Notes: a model not told the origin generated them from the letters alone. A stretch of DNA of 64,000 nt from Argopecten irradians (GCF_041381155.1 NC_091145.1:37215882-37279881), one strand, 5' to 3'; counted from the first letter of the stretch, positions 13,862-25,287 are shown. A program made the numbers and translations.

Positions 13862-15672
13862 TAGGAAAAAGTTCAAACAGACACCACCTACAACGGCCAT
13901 ATCAGGACGGGTACCAATGATGTGGCACCACAGAGTGTCTGATGATGAAGGGTAGCAAACAGTCACCAACAACGATCATATCAGGACGGCTACCAATGAT
14001 GTAACACCACGGAGTGTCTTATGAGGAAGGTTAGCAAACAGACACGACCAACAACGGTCTTATCAGGACGGGTACCAATGACGTACCACCAAGGAGTGTC
14101 TTATGAGGAAGGTTAGCAAACAGACACCACCAACAACGGTCTTATCAGGACGGGTACCAATGATGTACCATCAAGGAGTGTATAATGAGGAAGGGTAGCA
14201 AACAGACACCACTAACAACGGTCATATCAGGACGGGTACCAATGATGTACCACCACGGAGTGTCTTATGAGGAAGGTTAGCAAACAGACATCACCAACAA
14301 CGGTCTTATCAGGACGGGTACCAATGACGTACCACCACGGAGTGTCTTATGAGGAAGGTAAGCAAACAGACACCACCAACAACGGTCATATCAGGACGGG
14401 TACCAATGATGTACCATCACGGAGTGTCTTATGAGGAAGGTAAGCAAACAGACACCACCAACAACGGTCTTATCAGGACGGGTACCAATGGCGTACCACC
14501 ACGGAGTGTCTTATGAGGAAGGTTAGCAAACAGACACGACCAACAACGGTCTTATCAGGACGGGTACCAATGATGTACCATCACGGAGTGTCTTATGAGG
14601 AAGGGTAGCAAACAGACACCACTAACAACGGTCATATCAGGACGGGTACCAATGATGTACCATCATGGAGTGTATAATGAGGAAGGGTAGCAAACAGACA
14701 CCACTAACAACGGTCATATCAGGACGGGTACCAATGATGTACCACCACGGAGTGTCTTATGAGGAAGGTTAGCAAACAGACACCACCAACAACTGTCTTA
14801 TCAGGACGGGTACCAATGACGTACCACCACGGAGTGTCTTATGAGGAAGGTAAGCAAACAGATACCACCAACAACGGTCATATCAGGACGGTTACCAATG
14901 ATGTACCATCACGGAGTGTCTTATGAGGAAGGTTAGCAAACAGACACGACCAACAACGGTCATATCAGGACGGGTACCAATGACGTACCACCACGGAGTG
15001 TCTTATGAGGAAGGTTAGCAAACAGACACGACCAACAACGGTCATATCAGGACGGGTACCAATGACGTACCACCAAGGAGTGTCTTTTGAGGAAGGTTAG
15101 CAAACAGACACCACCAACAACGGTCATATCAGGACGGGTACCAATGGCGTACCACCACGGAGTGTCTTATGAGGAAGGTTAGCAAACAGACACGACCAAC
15201 AACGGTCATATCAGGACGGGTACCAATGACGTACCACCAAGGAGTGTCTTTTGAGGAAGGTTAGCAAACAGACACCACCAACAACGGTCATATCAGGACG
15301 GGTACCAATGGCGCACCACCACGGAGTGTCTTATGAGGTAGGTTAGCAAACAAACACCACCAACAACGGTCATATCAGGACGGATACCAATGATGTACCA
15401 TCACGGAGTGTATTATGAGGACGGGTAGCAAACAGACACCACTAACAACGGTCATATCAGGACGGGTACCAATGATGTACCATCACGGAGTGTCTTATGA
15501 GGAAGGGTAGCAAACAGACACCAACAACGGTCATATCAGGACGGGTACCAATGATGTACCATCACGGAGTGTCTTATGAGGAAGGGTAGCAAACAGACTC
15601 CGATAACGGTCATATTAGGAAGGGTACCAATGATGTACCACCATGAAAAGTATTTTGAGTAAGGTTATCAAA
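13862..15672. repeat. 82-bp minisatellite array, ~22 copies
   Basis: A head-to-tail unit of exactly 82 bp, checked by 'caaac' at 14117, 14199 and 14281. Each unit carries tatcaggacgggtaccaatg, then gtaccaccacggagtgtc, and then atgaggaaggttagcaaaca. Variant positions (gatgtaccatc/gacgtaccacc, ccaccaac/ccactaac) recur in blocks, which suggests multi-unit duplication. Edge copies are the most diverged (about 13862-14000 and 15590-15672), as expected if the centre is homogenised by unequal exchange. Confidence 0.95.
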
Positions 15673-16195
15673 TAAATAGAGACTGTCATGTATGTATGTA
15701 GATTGGATACATAGTGGAGAGAAAATACAGTAATGAGAACAAAAAGAGAAAACTTAGCATTCAGTTCAGTATATCGCTAATTCGCTATAACTATTTGTGA
15801 TTGGATGACACCTCTAATAGAACTCTTTCACGTGCCGTTATTCCCAAAACACCCATATGACCTAGAAGAGTCCATGTATCAAGGTCATTATGTTACTACG
15901 GAATATAATTGATTAAGATAAGTACACATGGCGATAACTGTATCTATTTTGAGCATCATTATCCTTGATTTTTAAAGACTTTGAATTGGATTGACCTTTT
16001 AGATAGGTCAGCGTGTACGATGTTAATGTGTTTGTCGGTTTAGAAGCACCATCAATATCCGAGAAACTGTCGCTCGCATTGACAGCCTTTGAATGATGAT
16101 TGATGAGGTAAATCAGGTCTGTCAAAGTTTAAATAGTCGGTAGTCTTTACTCAAGTTTGTATAGTTTAGCAATATCAATGTCAGCTGCAAATAAA
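15673..16195. other. Gene-free stretch
   Basis: No coding frame or repeat that I can support. The 70-codon minus-strand frame at 15913-16125 has no recognisable features. Confidence 0.45.
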
Positions 16196-16463
16196 TAAAA
16201 ACAGGGTAGTAAAATTCCATGTTTGCCAGCATTCCAACAGCAATGCTTCATACTTTGTCATCTTCCTTTCATGCGCTTCACTGCACCTTTCCTCCCATGG
16301 GACTGTTAGCTCGATGATGACGATTTACTCTGTGCCTGGTGACCGAAGAAGCATACCCGGTCTGAGGTTGATGTGAACAATATCCGGAAATGTTAATCTC
16401 TAGTTGAGATCTACAGCCAGTATATAGTCCCCTGTTTGACTGATAATTGCGGTTGAGATCTCA
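16196..16463 (-). pseudogene. Decayed fragment of a retroelement-type protein (LRPD...ELTVPWEER family)
   Basis: Read on the minus strand, one continuous frame gives VDLN-stop-RLTFPDIVHINLRPG, then a second stop, then VIIELTVPWEERCSEAHERK followed by KYEALLLECW. I recognise this order (VDL..., F P..., LRPD, ELTVPWEER, ER K.KY) from proteins widely annotated as retrotransposon-derived in aquatic invertebrate and vertebrate genomes. The family's LRPD reads LRPG here, and there are two in-frame stops, so the copy is dead. No reverse transcriptase domain remains nearby. The PD...E pattern of the family could be a PD-(D/E)xK-type nuclease core; that last point is inference. Confidence 0.7.
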
Positions 16464-18450
16464 GTTTTTTATGTCCTTGTTTCACCTCCCCTCACAAACC
16501 TAATCTGCGTATGTTTGGACCTTGGTTGACATATATTTATATATTACGGATATATAGCAATATGCCCATGCTTAGACGGAGCAATCGTATGGTGCAAATG
16601 ATTTTCAAATGTATTTGTATTTTCTACATTACAGATATGTAATGTTATATAAGGGCATCAACTTTTGTTTGCATTTAATGATTATAAGGGTGAAGATGGG
16701 AATTGTGCGTATAGTCGTGATGACGAGAAGCTAGTGTCTCCTTAGCGGTTAAAGGATCCAACATTGTTGTCTCAGTATCCATGGTATCGGCTTTACTAAA
16801 ATCAACGTCAATCATTAACTAAGGAAATTATATAAATACACACAACATTATCAAAGACCAATGAAATCACAGTAGCTTGAACTTCAACTATCAGATTTGT
16901 TTCACTCATAGACTGGATTGTCTGCCGTAGTTTTTCTACACTCACCTAACCTACAGTCAGTAGATTGGTTCTCACCTCAGTTACCTTCTTTGCGTACGCT
17001 AGCTAGTGAGCGGAGCGCAGCCTGGCGGAGGGTAGACCTAAGGGAAGGGAACTAGTCTACTCAGTATCAAAGTGTACTTGCCTTCCTTCCATAGAAAATA
17101 TTGGACTTTCATTGGAGAAAAGAAAAAGTAGCTGTATCGTCATGTAGAATAATGTAAAATGATTTTACGACAAAATAACATATTTCCACTCGGAAAGTGT
17201 ACTTTATAAGGTAATTACAAGGTTGAAAATTTCCTGAACTGATGTCAAGGTTAGCTGCGTACTTTGTATACGTGACACGTATGTACATGTATTCAACACG
17301 AGGTTTACATCATTCTTGGATCCTAATATATTAGAACAAATTAAAAGTCAATATTATCGTCTGAAGAACATGTCCGTTATTACTTGTTGAAAACAAAGAG
17401 AAAATAAACCCTAAATCGTGTAGAATAAAACACAAGGTCGGAAAACAAGCTAAGCCAAGATTTTTGTTATTTTAATACAATATAACACAAACAGGTCTGT
17501 GTGGCTGTTTCTTAAGGCAACATATGATATCTATCTCATGCATGTGTCTGTCAATATTAACTGTCAAATGTACATAGAGGTCACGTTTCACATTTCACGT
17601 AACATTCAGGATCGACTTCACAACATCCTCTTCTTAATGTTCCGTTCAGTTCAATCTAACTATATAATAGACAACATACAAAGCATTATTCTGAAAAGCA
17701 AAAGGTGTAAATTTAAACTATTATGTTTTCTTTGTAAAAAATGGCGATATTGCCAATGACAATATAAAGAAACAGGTGCCAGGCAAGGGCGATATCTGGT
17801 GGAACAAGTACGAGAAGATCAGTCTTCTTATAGACGCTAACAACTTGATCTGGCTCCGGATCCACGATTATTGATCCGGCGGTTCACCAAGGCTATTGAA
17901 TGGGGTTTTGGATGTGAGAAGTAGTTACAGTATGTATCAATATGGATCCAGCAGAGAGTCCATAGACCATTTTCAGACGATGTAGAATACCAATTTTACA
18001 TATTTTTGTGCTAGACCCCTAAAACGTTTTAAAATGGTCTATGGGACATTCTGGTGGGTATAAACTATAATTAATTCTTAGATCCCTTCGTTTTAGATTG
18101 GGTTATATGCATTGCATGACAGTATGCATGAAGGAAACTTTATCGGTACAATATATTTAAAAAAAATCCATTACAATTGTTTCTTTTTAATGATAAGAAT
18201 ATTCTATGAAAAGGAGTTACGAAATGCGTTATATCTGTACATACCATAGAAAATCACCAGAATTATAAGACCAAGACAATCCATTACATTATACAAGGAT
18301 TGAGTAGACGGGATCTCTAGTTTTACCAGATTAATAAAGACCTGCTATATTTACACTTTTTACGGTGACCTTGCAAAACTGTGTGACCGATAAACAAATT
18401 TTTGCACTGTTTTAGTTTATCCGCACAAAAGCATTGTCATTGCATTTAAG
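16464..18450. other. Gene-free stretch with a possible decayed coding patch
   Basis: Mostly AT-rich. At about 17772-17940 the base composition rises and two short open stretches lie in different plus-strand frames (VPGKGDIWWNKYEKIS... ending in a stop, then RRFTKAIEWGFGCEK ending in a stop). This could be a frameshifted coding relic or chance; I do not recognise it. Confidence 0.35.
17958..18047. repeat. Short inverted repeat (hairpin)
   Basis: gtccatagaccatttt at 17958-17973 is matched in reverse complement at 18031-18047 with one extra base, enclosing about 57 bp. It is probably a small MITE relic. No clear target duplication was found. Confidence 0.7.
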
Positions 18451-18454
18451 TTAA

Positions 18455-21037
18455 AACATGGCTGTGATGTCATCTATTGTTATAGCTTGAGGTATAGTCG
18501 GTCCAAAGTCTACTATTATCACCTGCCACTGTGGAATTGTTACCTTTTGCTGTAGAATAGTTTGTGAACTATTCCACTGAAAAAGGTAAATATTCCACCG
18601 TTGAAGGTAAATGTAGAGACTGGTGAACATAGTTTAGCATGTACATGTAGTCAAAAATACATCCTCATTCATTAATTCCACGGAGAGATGGATTAAAGAT
18701 TAAACTTGTCAAAGTCGTCGTTATGTATATGTAAACTTATTTTCATAATACCGATACACAAGTTTTATCACTTCATTCCAAAATAAATAAATTCATAATT
18801 TCTTTCACAGCCACGTACTGTATCCATAACCTAAAAAATAATTCATTTTAAAAATAAATCCAGAAGAGAGAAGATTAAGATTAAATTCCATAAGACAAAT
18901 GCTAAATTTTCTACAAAATGACATTACAGATGCTTAAGACATGATTTTTCCATATTATGTTATCCAAATCACTTCATATACCATAAAAAATGGCATCTAT
19001 CAAACAAATTTACATTCCAACACTTTTCATGAAGATAATAATTCTCAAGGAATACTTTCAAAAACACACTCTTTTGTCACATGATTTCAGTTTTTTGTGT
19101 ATATGTACCGGTAGAGAATATTCTGTTGTTTTTTCTTCTTATACATTTTGATTAGCTCCCTCTCAGGCCTGTGCTGCATGGGAAAAGATTTTTGCCCTAT
19201 TCACTTCATATTTATATCCAAAAATCATTACTCCTCTGTTCAAATCTGCATGCAGAGCTACATATTTATGTTCCTCTATGTTGAAAGTGAAAACTAAACT
19301 GAGTAAATGTTTCAGTGTGAGTACCATAGTACCAACGCATGGATCTTTCAGAAAAATCATGCAAATCGTGATTCTTGCTCTCGAGTGAGGTAATGAAATG
19401 CATCATGAATAGGTCTCAGGGGCCGTTTTCGATTATACGGTTTGAATGGTTGGACCTAGTTGTTCGTTTATTAATTAAAGACGGACCTGGCGATTTTATG
19501 TTGTTTTCAGACGAGCCTTGACAAAGCCCTCACAGGCCTGTATCAAAAACTGCAGATCCGACAGGATTTATACTTGAAATAATGACTTTAACCAACGGTC
19601 GAACCAGTTCTTCCGAATAAACGAAAACAACACTGGTTTAAATAGATAGTAAGGGTTTACCTGGGGCTGTGGATTAGATAAACAATACCTAGTGTAATAG
19701 TGGCCTAACGGGCCTCGAACAATTCTTTATTTTGACTATCCCACAGTTTTCGGTGTTTCTCTTATACATAAAAACTAAACATACGTAAGCAAACTTCGCG
19801 TTTTATTTACTTCTGTGTTTTCGTAAAAGTAATCCGAAATTAGTAGGTAGACGACACCATTGGTATGTATAGGAGAAACACCTCAAACTGCGGAATAGTC
19901 AAGATAATGAATTGTTCGTAAGGGCCTCGAACAATTCATTATCTTGACTATTCCACAGTTTGAGGTGTTTCTCATACTTAAAACATGGCACAGAATGTCT
20001 CTGGTACTTTCCACAATTACACTGGGTATTGTTTAACTATTCCACAGCTCCAGGTAAACCCTAACTACCTATTTAAACTTAGACCTATTCATGATTCGTT
20101 TCATTATCTCACTCGGAGAACAACATTCATGATTTGCATGATTTTTTCGAAAGATCCATGCACAGATACTATATGGTTCTCACAGTAAAACATTTTAGTT
20201 TTCAGTTTAACATGGAGGACCATAAATATGTAGCTCTAGATCTGTATCCAGATTTAACACAGTAGTGGTGATTTTGGATATAACTTTGAAGTGATTTGGG
20301 CAAAAATCATTTCCCATGCAGCACATGCCTTAGAGGGAGCTAATCAAAATTTAGAGGAGAAAAAAAATAACAAAATATTCTCCAATATTTTGGATCATGA
20401 TAGACTACTATCAGTATATATAAACACAAAAAGTGAAATCATGTGGCAGAATAATGTGTTTTTTGAAAGTATTCCTTCGGAATTATTATCTTCATGAAAG
20501 GTGTTTGGATGTTAAGTTTGATAAATGACATTTTTATGGAAAATTTAGTGATTTGGATATACGAAATATGGAAAAATCTCTCAAGTATCTGTTATTTCAT
20601 TTTGGCAGAGAATTCAGCATTTGTCTCATGGAATTTAATCTTAATCTTTTCTCTTCTGGATTTGTTAAAGTAAATTCTTTTCTGGTTTATAGAGACAGTA
20701 GCTGTGAAAGAAATGATGAATATATTTTGGAATGAAGTGATGGAAATTGTTTATATCGGTATTATGAAAATACATCACGACAACGTTGACAAGTACCCGA
20801 GTCAATATTTAATACATTTCTCCGTGGATTTAATAAAGGAGGATGTATTTCTCATTACATGGCGTTCACCAGTCTCTACATTTACCTTCAACTTTAGAAT
20901 AGTTACCTTTTCCTGTGGAATAGTTCACAAACTATTCTACAGCAAAAGATAACTATTCCACAGTAGCAGGTGTTAATAATAGACTTTGGACCGACTATAC
21001 CTCAAGCTATAACAATAGATGACATTACAGCCATGTT
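18455..21037. mobile_element. 2.58-kb palindromic DNA element flanked by TTAA
   Basis: The left end AACATGGCTGTGATGTCATC and the right end (reverse complement AACATGGCTGTAATGTCATC) are flanked by TTAA at 18451-18454 and 21038-21041. This is the target duplication typical of piggyBac-type transposition. The similarity continues inward for about 1 kb on each side at lower identity. The left arm holds about 200 bp (about 19430-19620) with no counterpart on the right. The arms meet in a strong central hairpin near 19.92 kb. A motif close to ACTATTCCACAG recurs at least six times in both orientations. No transposase is present, so the copy is non-autonomous. The small frames inside (19985-20188, 20291-20497, 20553-20735 and 20704-20952) are shadows of the arms. 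Confidence 0.85.
19868..19975. repeat. Central hairpin of the TTAA palindrome
   Basis: From 19868 the sequence gagaaacacctcaaactg...gaatagtcaagataatgaat is followed, after a ~13-base loop around 19921 (cgtaagggcctcg), by its nearly exact reverse complement ending near 19975. A partial third copy of the same stem sequence lies at 19710-19775 in direct orientation with the right half. Confidence 0.88.
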
Positions 21038-21240
21038 TTAATAAAACCTAAGATTCCTCCATCTTGACAAGTTGTCCCGGTACTACCTGGTGGATGACGT
21101 ACTTAAACAGGGACTGGTATGTTATGGTCAACTCTAATTAGTAATTTGGAGTATGTGTCTATGGTAATATTAATCCTATATTAGTATTGATATCGATAGG
21201 TGATAACTCACGTCACTGATCATGTACAAGGGCGCAACTA

Positions 21241-21341
21241 GTCCGCTAAACCTGCCTATATTATTAGGCTTAAAAATGCCTAATGTACATTAGGCTTTAA
21301 AAGAAAAAAAAAGCCTAGTAATATAGACAGGTTTAGCGGAC
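21241..21341. mobile_element. 101-bp MITE with ~32-bp terminal inverted repeats and TA flanks
   Basis: GTCCGCTAAACCTGCC at 21241 is answered by its reverse complement ending at 21341. TA lies immediately outside on both sides (21239-21240 and 21342-21343). An inner palindrome gcctaatgtacattaggc lies at about 21278-21295, so the whole element folds into a compound hairpin. It is too short to code. The TA duplication suggests mobilisation by a Tc1/mariner-type transposase (family inference). Confidence 0.8.
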
Positions 21342-21343
21342 TA

Positions 21344-22843
21344 AGGCGCGACCACTCGCTAGTGTCGTAGAATATACTTAGATTTACGATAAAACATACT
21401 CCATTGGAGAGTTTATCGGACATTCCAGGCGTGAAGGGCTGATAGCGTTTCCGTCACAAATCCTACTTGACCCTTGTCATCGATACTACACCAGCATGAC
21501 GTCACACGACACGAAAGTTGGACATTATATACACACATCAAAATTGATACAAATGGTCGGACAAATAGTTTAGAAAGAATTAATACTGTATACCGTTTTA
21601 GTCATTTCTCAATATTCTCTAAATGTAGGATGGTTATTGAGGGTCCTCCGTCTGTCCGTCTGAACAACGTATACCACGGAGTGAATCCAATAACAACAAA
21701 AATATTTACCAATAATCTCCAGCAATTAGCTTTAATGACAAATTCTTGTTTGACCATGATTACAATTTTGGTCGTTTTTTGTAATAACGGAAGAAAAGCA
21801 CCCCTAGATTGAGAGAGAACATCGTTTTTGACTCGTCTGTACAATAAATACATTAAATGTAGAGTAGAACTTTAATTTAATCAATCACAGATATGCACTC
21901 AGTCAATAGATTCAATAGGTTAAAAACTTCATAAAAAGATAAGAATTTGCAAGTTTGTTTGAATTTTAAAACCTTGCAAAAATATCTAAACGTAATTGTT
22001 ACCCAATGTAATCATTTAAATATGATATTAATGCAACTGAAAGTTTATAAAAAATATTAGTATAAATTCAACTGCGTCATTGTATTTCTGCTTTACTGTT
22101 AATAGTTTTATATTTTCATCTTTCGGTTCCATAACCTACAGGAAAGTGCGTACGTAAAAAACCTATATATTCGTTAGAGTTCACCTGTGATAAGGTTAGA
22201 TAAACGATTATGATATAAATGTTTATATGTTTTAAGTACTGTGTAGGTAGTTTATACGGTCCGTTGTATGTTTAACACTCCGTTACACAAATCACACCAT
22301 TACACCTAGGTTAAGGTTTACACATCATTGTCAAGGTCACCAATACTGTCCCGCCGTCTTTGGACGCTAAATGATGTATAAGAACATTTTTCACTAATAT
22401 GAGTTTGTATATTAATCTATGTGTTGCCATATTTTTCACAATTACTTATTCTTTTGATTATATTATAGGCTTAATCAATGAGGAAAGATATAAAATTACG
22501 AATACCAGTAATATTTCTTAGATAGAAAAAAAAAGTAAAAATGCCAAATGAAAAGTTGAGATATCCCTAACTTGTTGACATTATGTGAAATTCTCCTTGT
22601 TGCTATATGTTCTTATTTCCACTGACGACCTGTTTCAACAAAATAAACATATAATAACTGGTAATATTAAGCATCATTAATATGAAACGCATTAAGGCTG
22701 TATAAGATTAAACCATTCAATATTACGAAATATTGTGTTACCATTGGACAAAGGGCGATAATCCAGTCTGCGCCAAACACGTAGTGGAATTTATTCTAAT
22801 CTCTCTTCTTATGGTACGGATAAACCCACATTATGTAATAGTC
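21344..22843. other. Gene-free stretch
   Basis: The overlapping open frames 21474-21812 (+, 112 codons) and 21602-21853 (-, 83 codons) share the same DNA and neither shows a motif. Splice-site support is absent. AT-rich sequence otherwise. Confidence 0.45.
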
Positions 22844-22845
22844 TA

Positions 22846-23431
22846 AAGGACTAGGTATGGTAAGGGTCTTTTGTGCCCCCCAAATCCACTATTTTTCAAA
22901 GTCTGTCATTAAGATGTGAATCTTGCATTTCAAATAATATTTACATATCTGACATATTTGATAGTGCTTTTAGGTAATATTGAAGTTCTAGTTGTCATGG
23001 CAACCTTTTTTTATTATCCAATAATTATGCAAAATATGAAAATTTCATCAAAATTTGCCTTTTTTACGCAGTTTTTCATCTAGTTAACATAGAGCGCATT
23101 CTAGATCAATTTTTTTATTTCTGAAAATGATGTATTCTTCGTGTCTGCTAATTCCCTTAAAATATAAAGTGTTCTAGGTTGTGCTCTATTGCTTTTAAAG
23201 GAAAAACTATCAAAGAATATGCCAAAATTGACCAAATTTTCAAATTTGCATTATGTATGCAAAGTTACCATGGTTATATAGCAAAAACATACTTTCTGTC
23301 AACAAAAATATCATAAAGTTTTTATCAGGGATGTATTCAATATATCAAACGCAGCAACTTAATTTCTAAATACTTAATTTGAAATTTGGTAGTCTTAAGG
23401 GCCAAAAGAGCCATTACCATATCAAGTCCTT
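22846..23431. mobile_element. 586-bp MITE with ~35-bp terminal inverted repeats and TA target duplication
   Basis: The left end AAGGACTAGGTATGGTAAGG and the right end (reverse complement AAGGACTTGATATGGTAATGG-type) match over about 35 bp with a few changes. They are flanked by TA at 22844-22845 and 23432-23433. The interior is AT-rich with no coding frame. I recall very similar ends from abundant molluscan repeats, which supports a real family; that is recall, not a search. Confidence 0.82.
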
Positions 23432-23433
23432 TA

Positions 23434-23829
23434 TATGTCTTAAAATTAGCGTACACAATGTTTAATTGTGCATGTGAAGGTGTCGCATCTTTTCTCTATT
23501 ATTTGGCCAACCGCTTATTCAGAATCAGAGTACTCTACGGGATATGTAGATAGCTTCTGCTATTTATAGCCGCTACGAAAATTAGAAAAAAAAACCATTC
23601 AATTCCTATATATATATGTAACTATGCTAATTAAATCCTAAGTTAGGCGTCATCCTGTTATCAAGAAAAACAAAAAGAAAATGCATAACATCTTTGGGTT
23701 TAAACAAACATCAACGTAAAAAGACTTGCTTTACTAACAACTATATAAAAAAGAGCAGTTCTCACGCAGCTCCTGTAATTAATGATAATATCGACCAATA
23801 TCAATTACCAAACAGATGTTACTGGATGT
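23434..23829. other. 3' flank of the channel gene
   Basis: Sequence downstream of the minus-strand channel stop codon. No coding sequence is seen, and I could not pick a convincing polyadenylation signal. It probably includes the 3' untranslated region. Confidence 0.4.
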
Positions 23830-25287
23830 CTAGTAAACAGACGTCCTTCCGTTGTGTGCGTTGTAGAGGCTGTTAAAGTTTGTCACGATAATCGGCACCG
23901 GAAGTGCGATAGTCAGAATTCCACCGAGAACTGTGAATGTCCCGACGATCTTCCCGGCAACACCCTGCGGGAACATATCTCCGTATCCTACGGTTGTCAT
24001 AGAAACGATTGACCACCAGAATGTATCCGGTATACTATGGAAATGGCTGTAGTTTACATGGGCTTCACTAAAATACATGGCGGTGGAGAATATGATCACC
24101 CCTAGAAACAAAAACATGACGAACATTCCGAGCTCCTTAATACTGTTCCTGAGTGTCATGGCTAGAACCTGTAGTCCACGGGAGTGTTTGCCGAGTTTTA
24201 GTACTCGTGTAACCCTAGAAATCCTGAGAACAACCAAAGCGTTACTGGCCGAGGAGTCCATACAGACGCCGGACACACAGTAGGTAACGACAAACACAAT
24301 GTGGGGTGTCACCGACATCACATCGACCCAGTTCTGGACGCTCTTCAGGAAGACAAGTCTGGATGGACAAGATATAAACCGTATCACCAGCTCAAATACA
24401 AACCAAGCAACGCATATACTCTCCAGAATGAAGAAATGGCTTCCAAAGTTGATCGTTACTGCTGACAGTTTAAGTTTCGTTGAGTTATTTTCTGTAACAT
24501 TACGATACGTGTACACACAAGAATCAACTCTATATTCCGGTACAGTTTCAAAACAGAAAATAGCGATTGAAAGACAAATAAAAGCCACTGAAACAATGGC
24601 CATTAACCGGGCACCGAGAGAACTGTTTGGCTGCTCCAGGAGTTGCCAGATTGCTTTTAAAGTTTTGTTCTCTGGTAACAGAAACTCTTTTTCCAGAATG
24701 AATCCTTCGCTCCCTTTGTATTCGTCAATCAAATCACTGTCAAATCCGAAGAATTCCAGCTCATTGATAAAAATGTCGATTGGTACCTCGAAAGGACATT
24801 TCAGTCGGCCTCCACTCTGGTAGTAGTACAGAATCGCTTGGAAACTTGGTCTATGTCTGTCAAAGAAATACTCATTGTGTTTGGAATCCCAGAATTGTTT
24901 TCGTATGGAGGGGTTTCCCAGCAAAGTATGAGGCAGTCTGTTTAGTGTTTTAAGCTGGGTTTCGAACCTAAGACCACTGACGTTGATAGTCACTCGTTTA
25001 CAGCACTCGTGCACACAGTCGTGATCTGCCACGACCGGGTGAGATGAACCATCTCCGGATGAGAGCTCCAATCCTTCATCCTCACTGACTAAACTCACAC
25101 GACTTTCAGTTCTATTCAGAAATTCGTTGGTCGGTATGACCTCGAAGCCACTGAGTAATGAGGAGGCTGGTCGGGAAGAGAAATCGACCGGAGATGGCCG
25201 TAACCGTGTTCCATCACTGGTGCCGTTTAACTGCCCTCCCAGTAACCGCCGGCCAATGGTAGGAGTACCGGTGTTGATAAACTGCAT
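23830..25287 (-). CDS. Shaker/Kv1-type voltage-gated potassium channel subunit, intronless
   Basis: This is a pore-forming alpha subunit that would assemble as a tetramer in the plasma membrane and conduct K+ on depolarisation. It is 485 residues long. The T1/BTB tetramerisation domain lies at about 97-190 (INVSGLRFETQLKTL, then NEYFFDRHRPSF). Membrane segments are S1 ~226-249, S2 ~284-304, S3 ~318-336, S4 ~348-369, S5 ~385-405 and S6 ~445-470. The selectivity filter TTVGYGD is at 431-437 and the S6 hinge PVP at 463-465. N-glycosylation sequons lie in the S1-S2 loop (NVTENNST). T1 identity places it in the Kv1 family. Oddities: the S4 position of the first gating arginine is Val; the tail after S6 is only about 15 residues; it ends GRTSVY with no Kv1-type PDZ ligand. 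The start is supported by an in-frame TAG eight codons upstream. Single-exon Kv1 genes are common in animals. It could be one member of a lineage-specific paralogue set. Confidence 0.96.
   Translation of the reverse strand: MQFINTGTPTIGRRLLGGQLNGTSDGTRLRPSPVDFSSRPASSLLSGFEVIPTNEFLNRTESRVSLVSEDEGLELSSGDGSSHPVVADHDCVHECCKRVTINVSGLRFETQLKTLNRLPHTLLGNPSIRKQFWDSKHNEYFFDRHRPSFQAILYYYQSGGRLKCPFEVPIDIFINELEFFGFDSDLIDEYKGSEGFILEKEFLLPENKTLKAIWQLLEQPNSSLGARLMAIVSVAFICLSIAIFCFETVPEYRVDSCVYTYRNVTENNSTKLKLSAVTINFGSHFFILESICVAWFVFELVIRFISCPSRLVFLKSVQNWVDVMSVTPHIVFVVTYCVSGVCMDSSASNALVVLRISRVTRVLKLGKHSRGLQVLAMTLRNSIKELGMFVMFLFLGVIIFSTAMYFSEAHVNYSHFHSIPDTFWWSIVSMTTVGYGDMFPQGVAGKIVGTFTVLGGILTIALPVPIIVTNFNSLYNAHNGRTSVY

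Noticed and set aside
13862..15672. CRISPR-like array
   Set aside because: The 82-bp units are repeated end to end without unique spacers, and the sequence is clearly eukaryotic.
24299..24823. 174-codon plus-strand frame
   Set aside because: It is antisense to the conserved S1-S4 and T1 region of the potassium channel, so it is a shadow of that gene.
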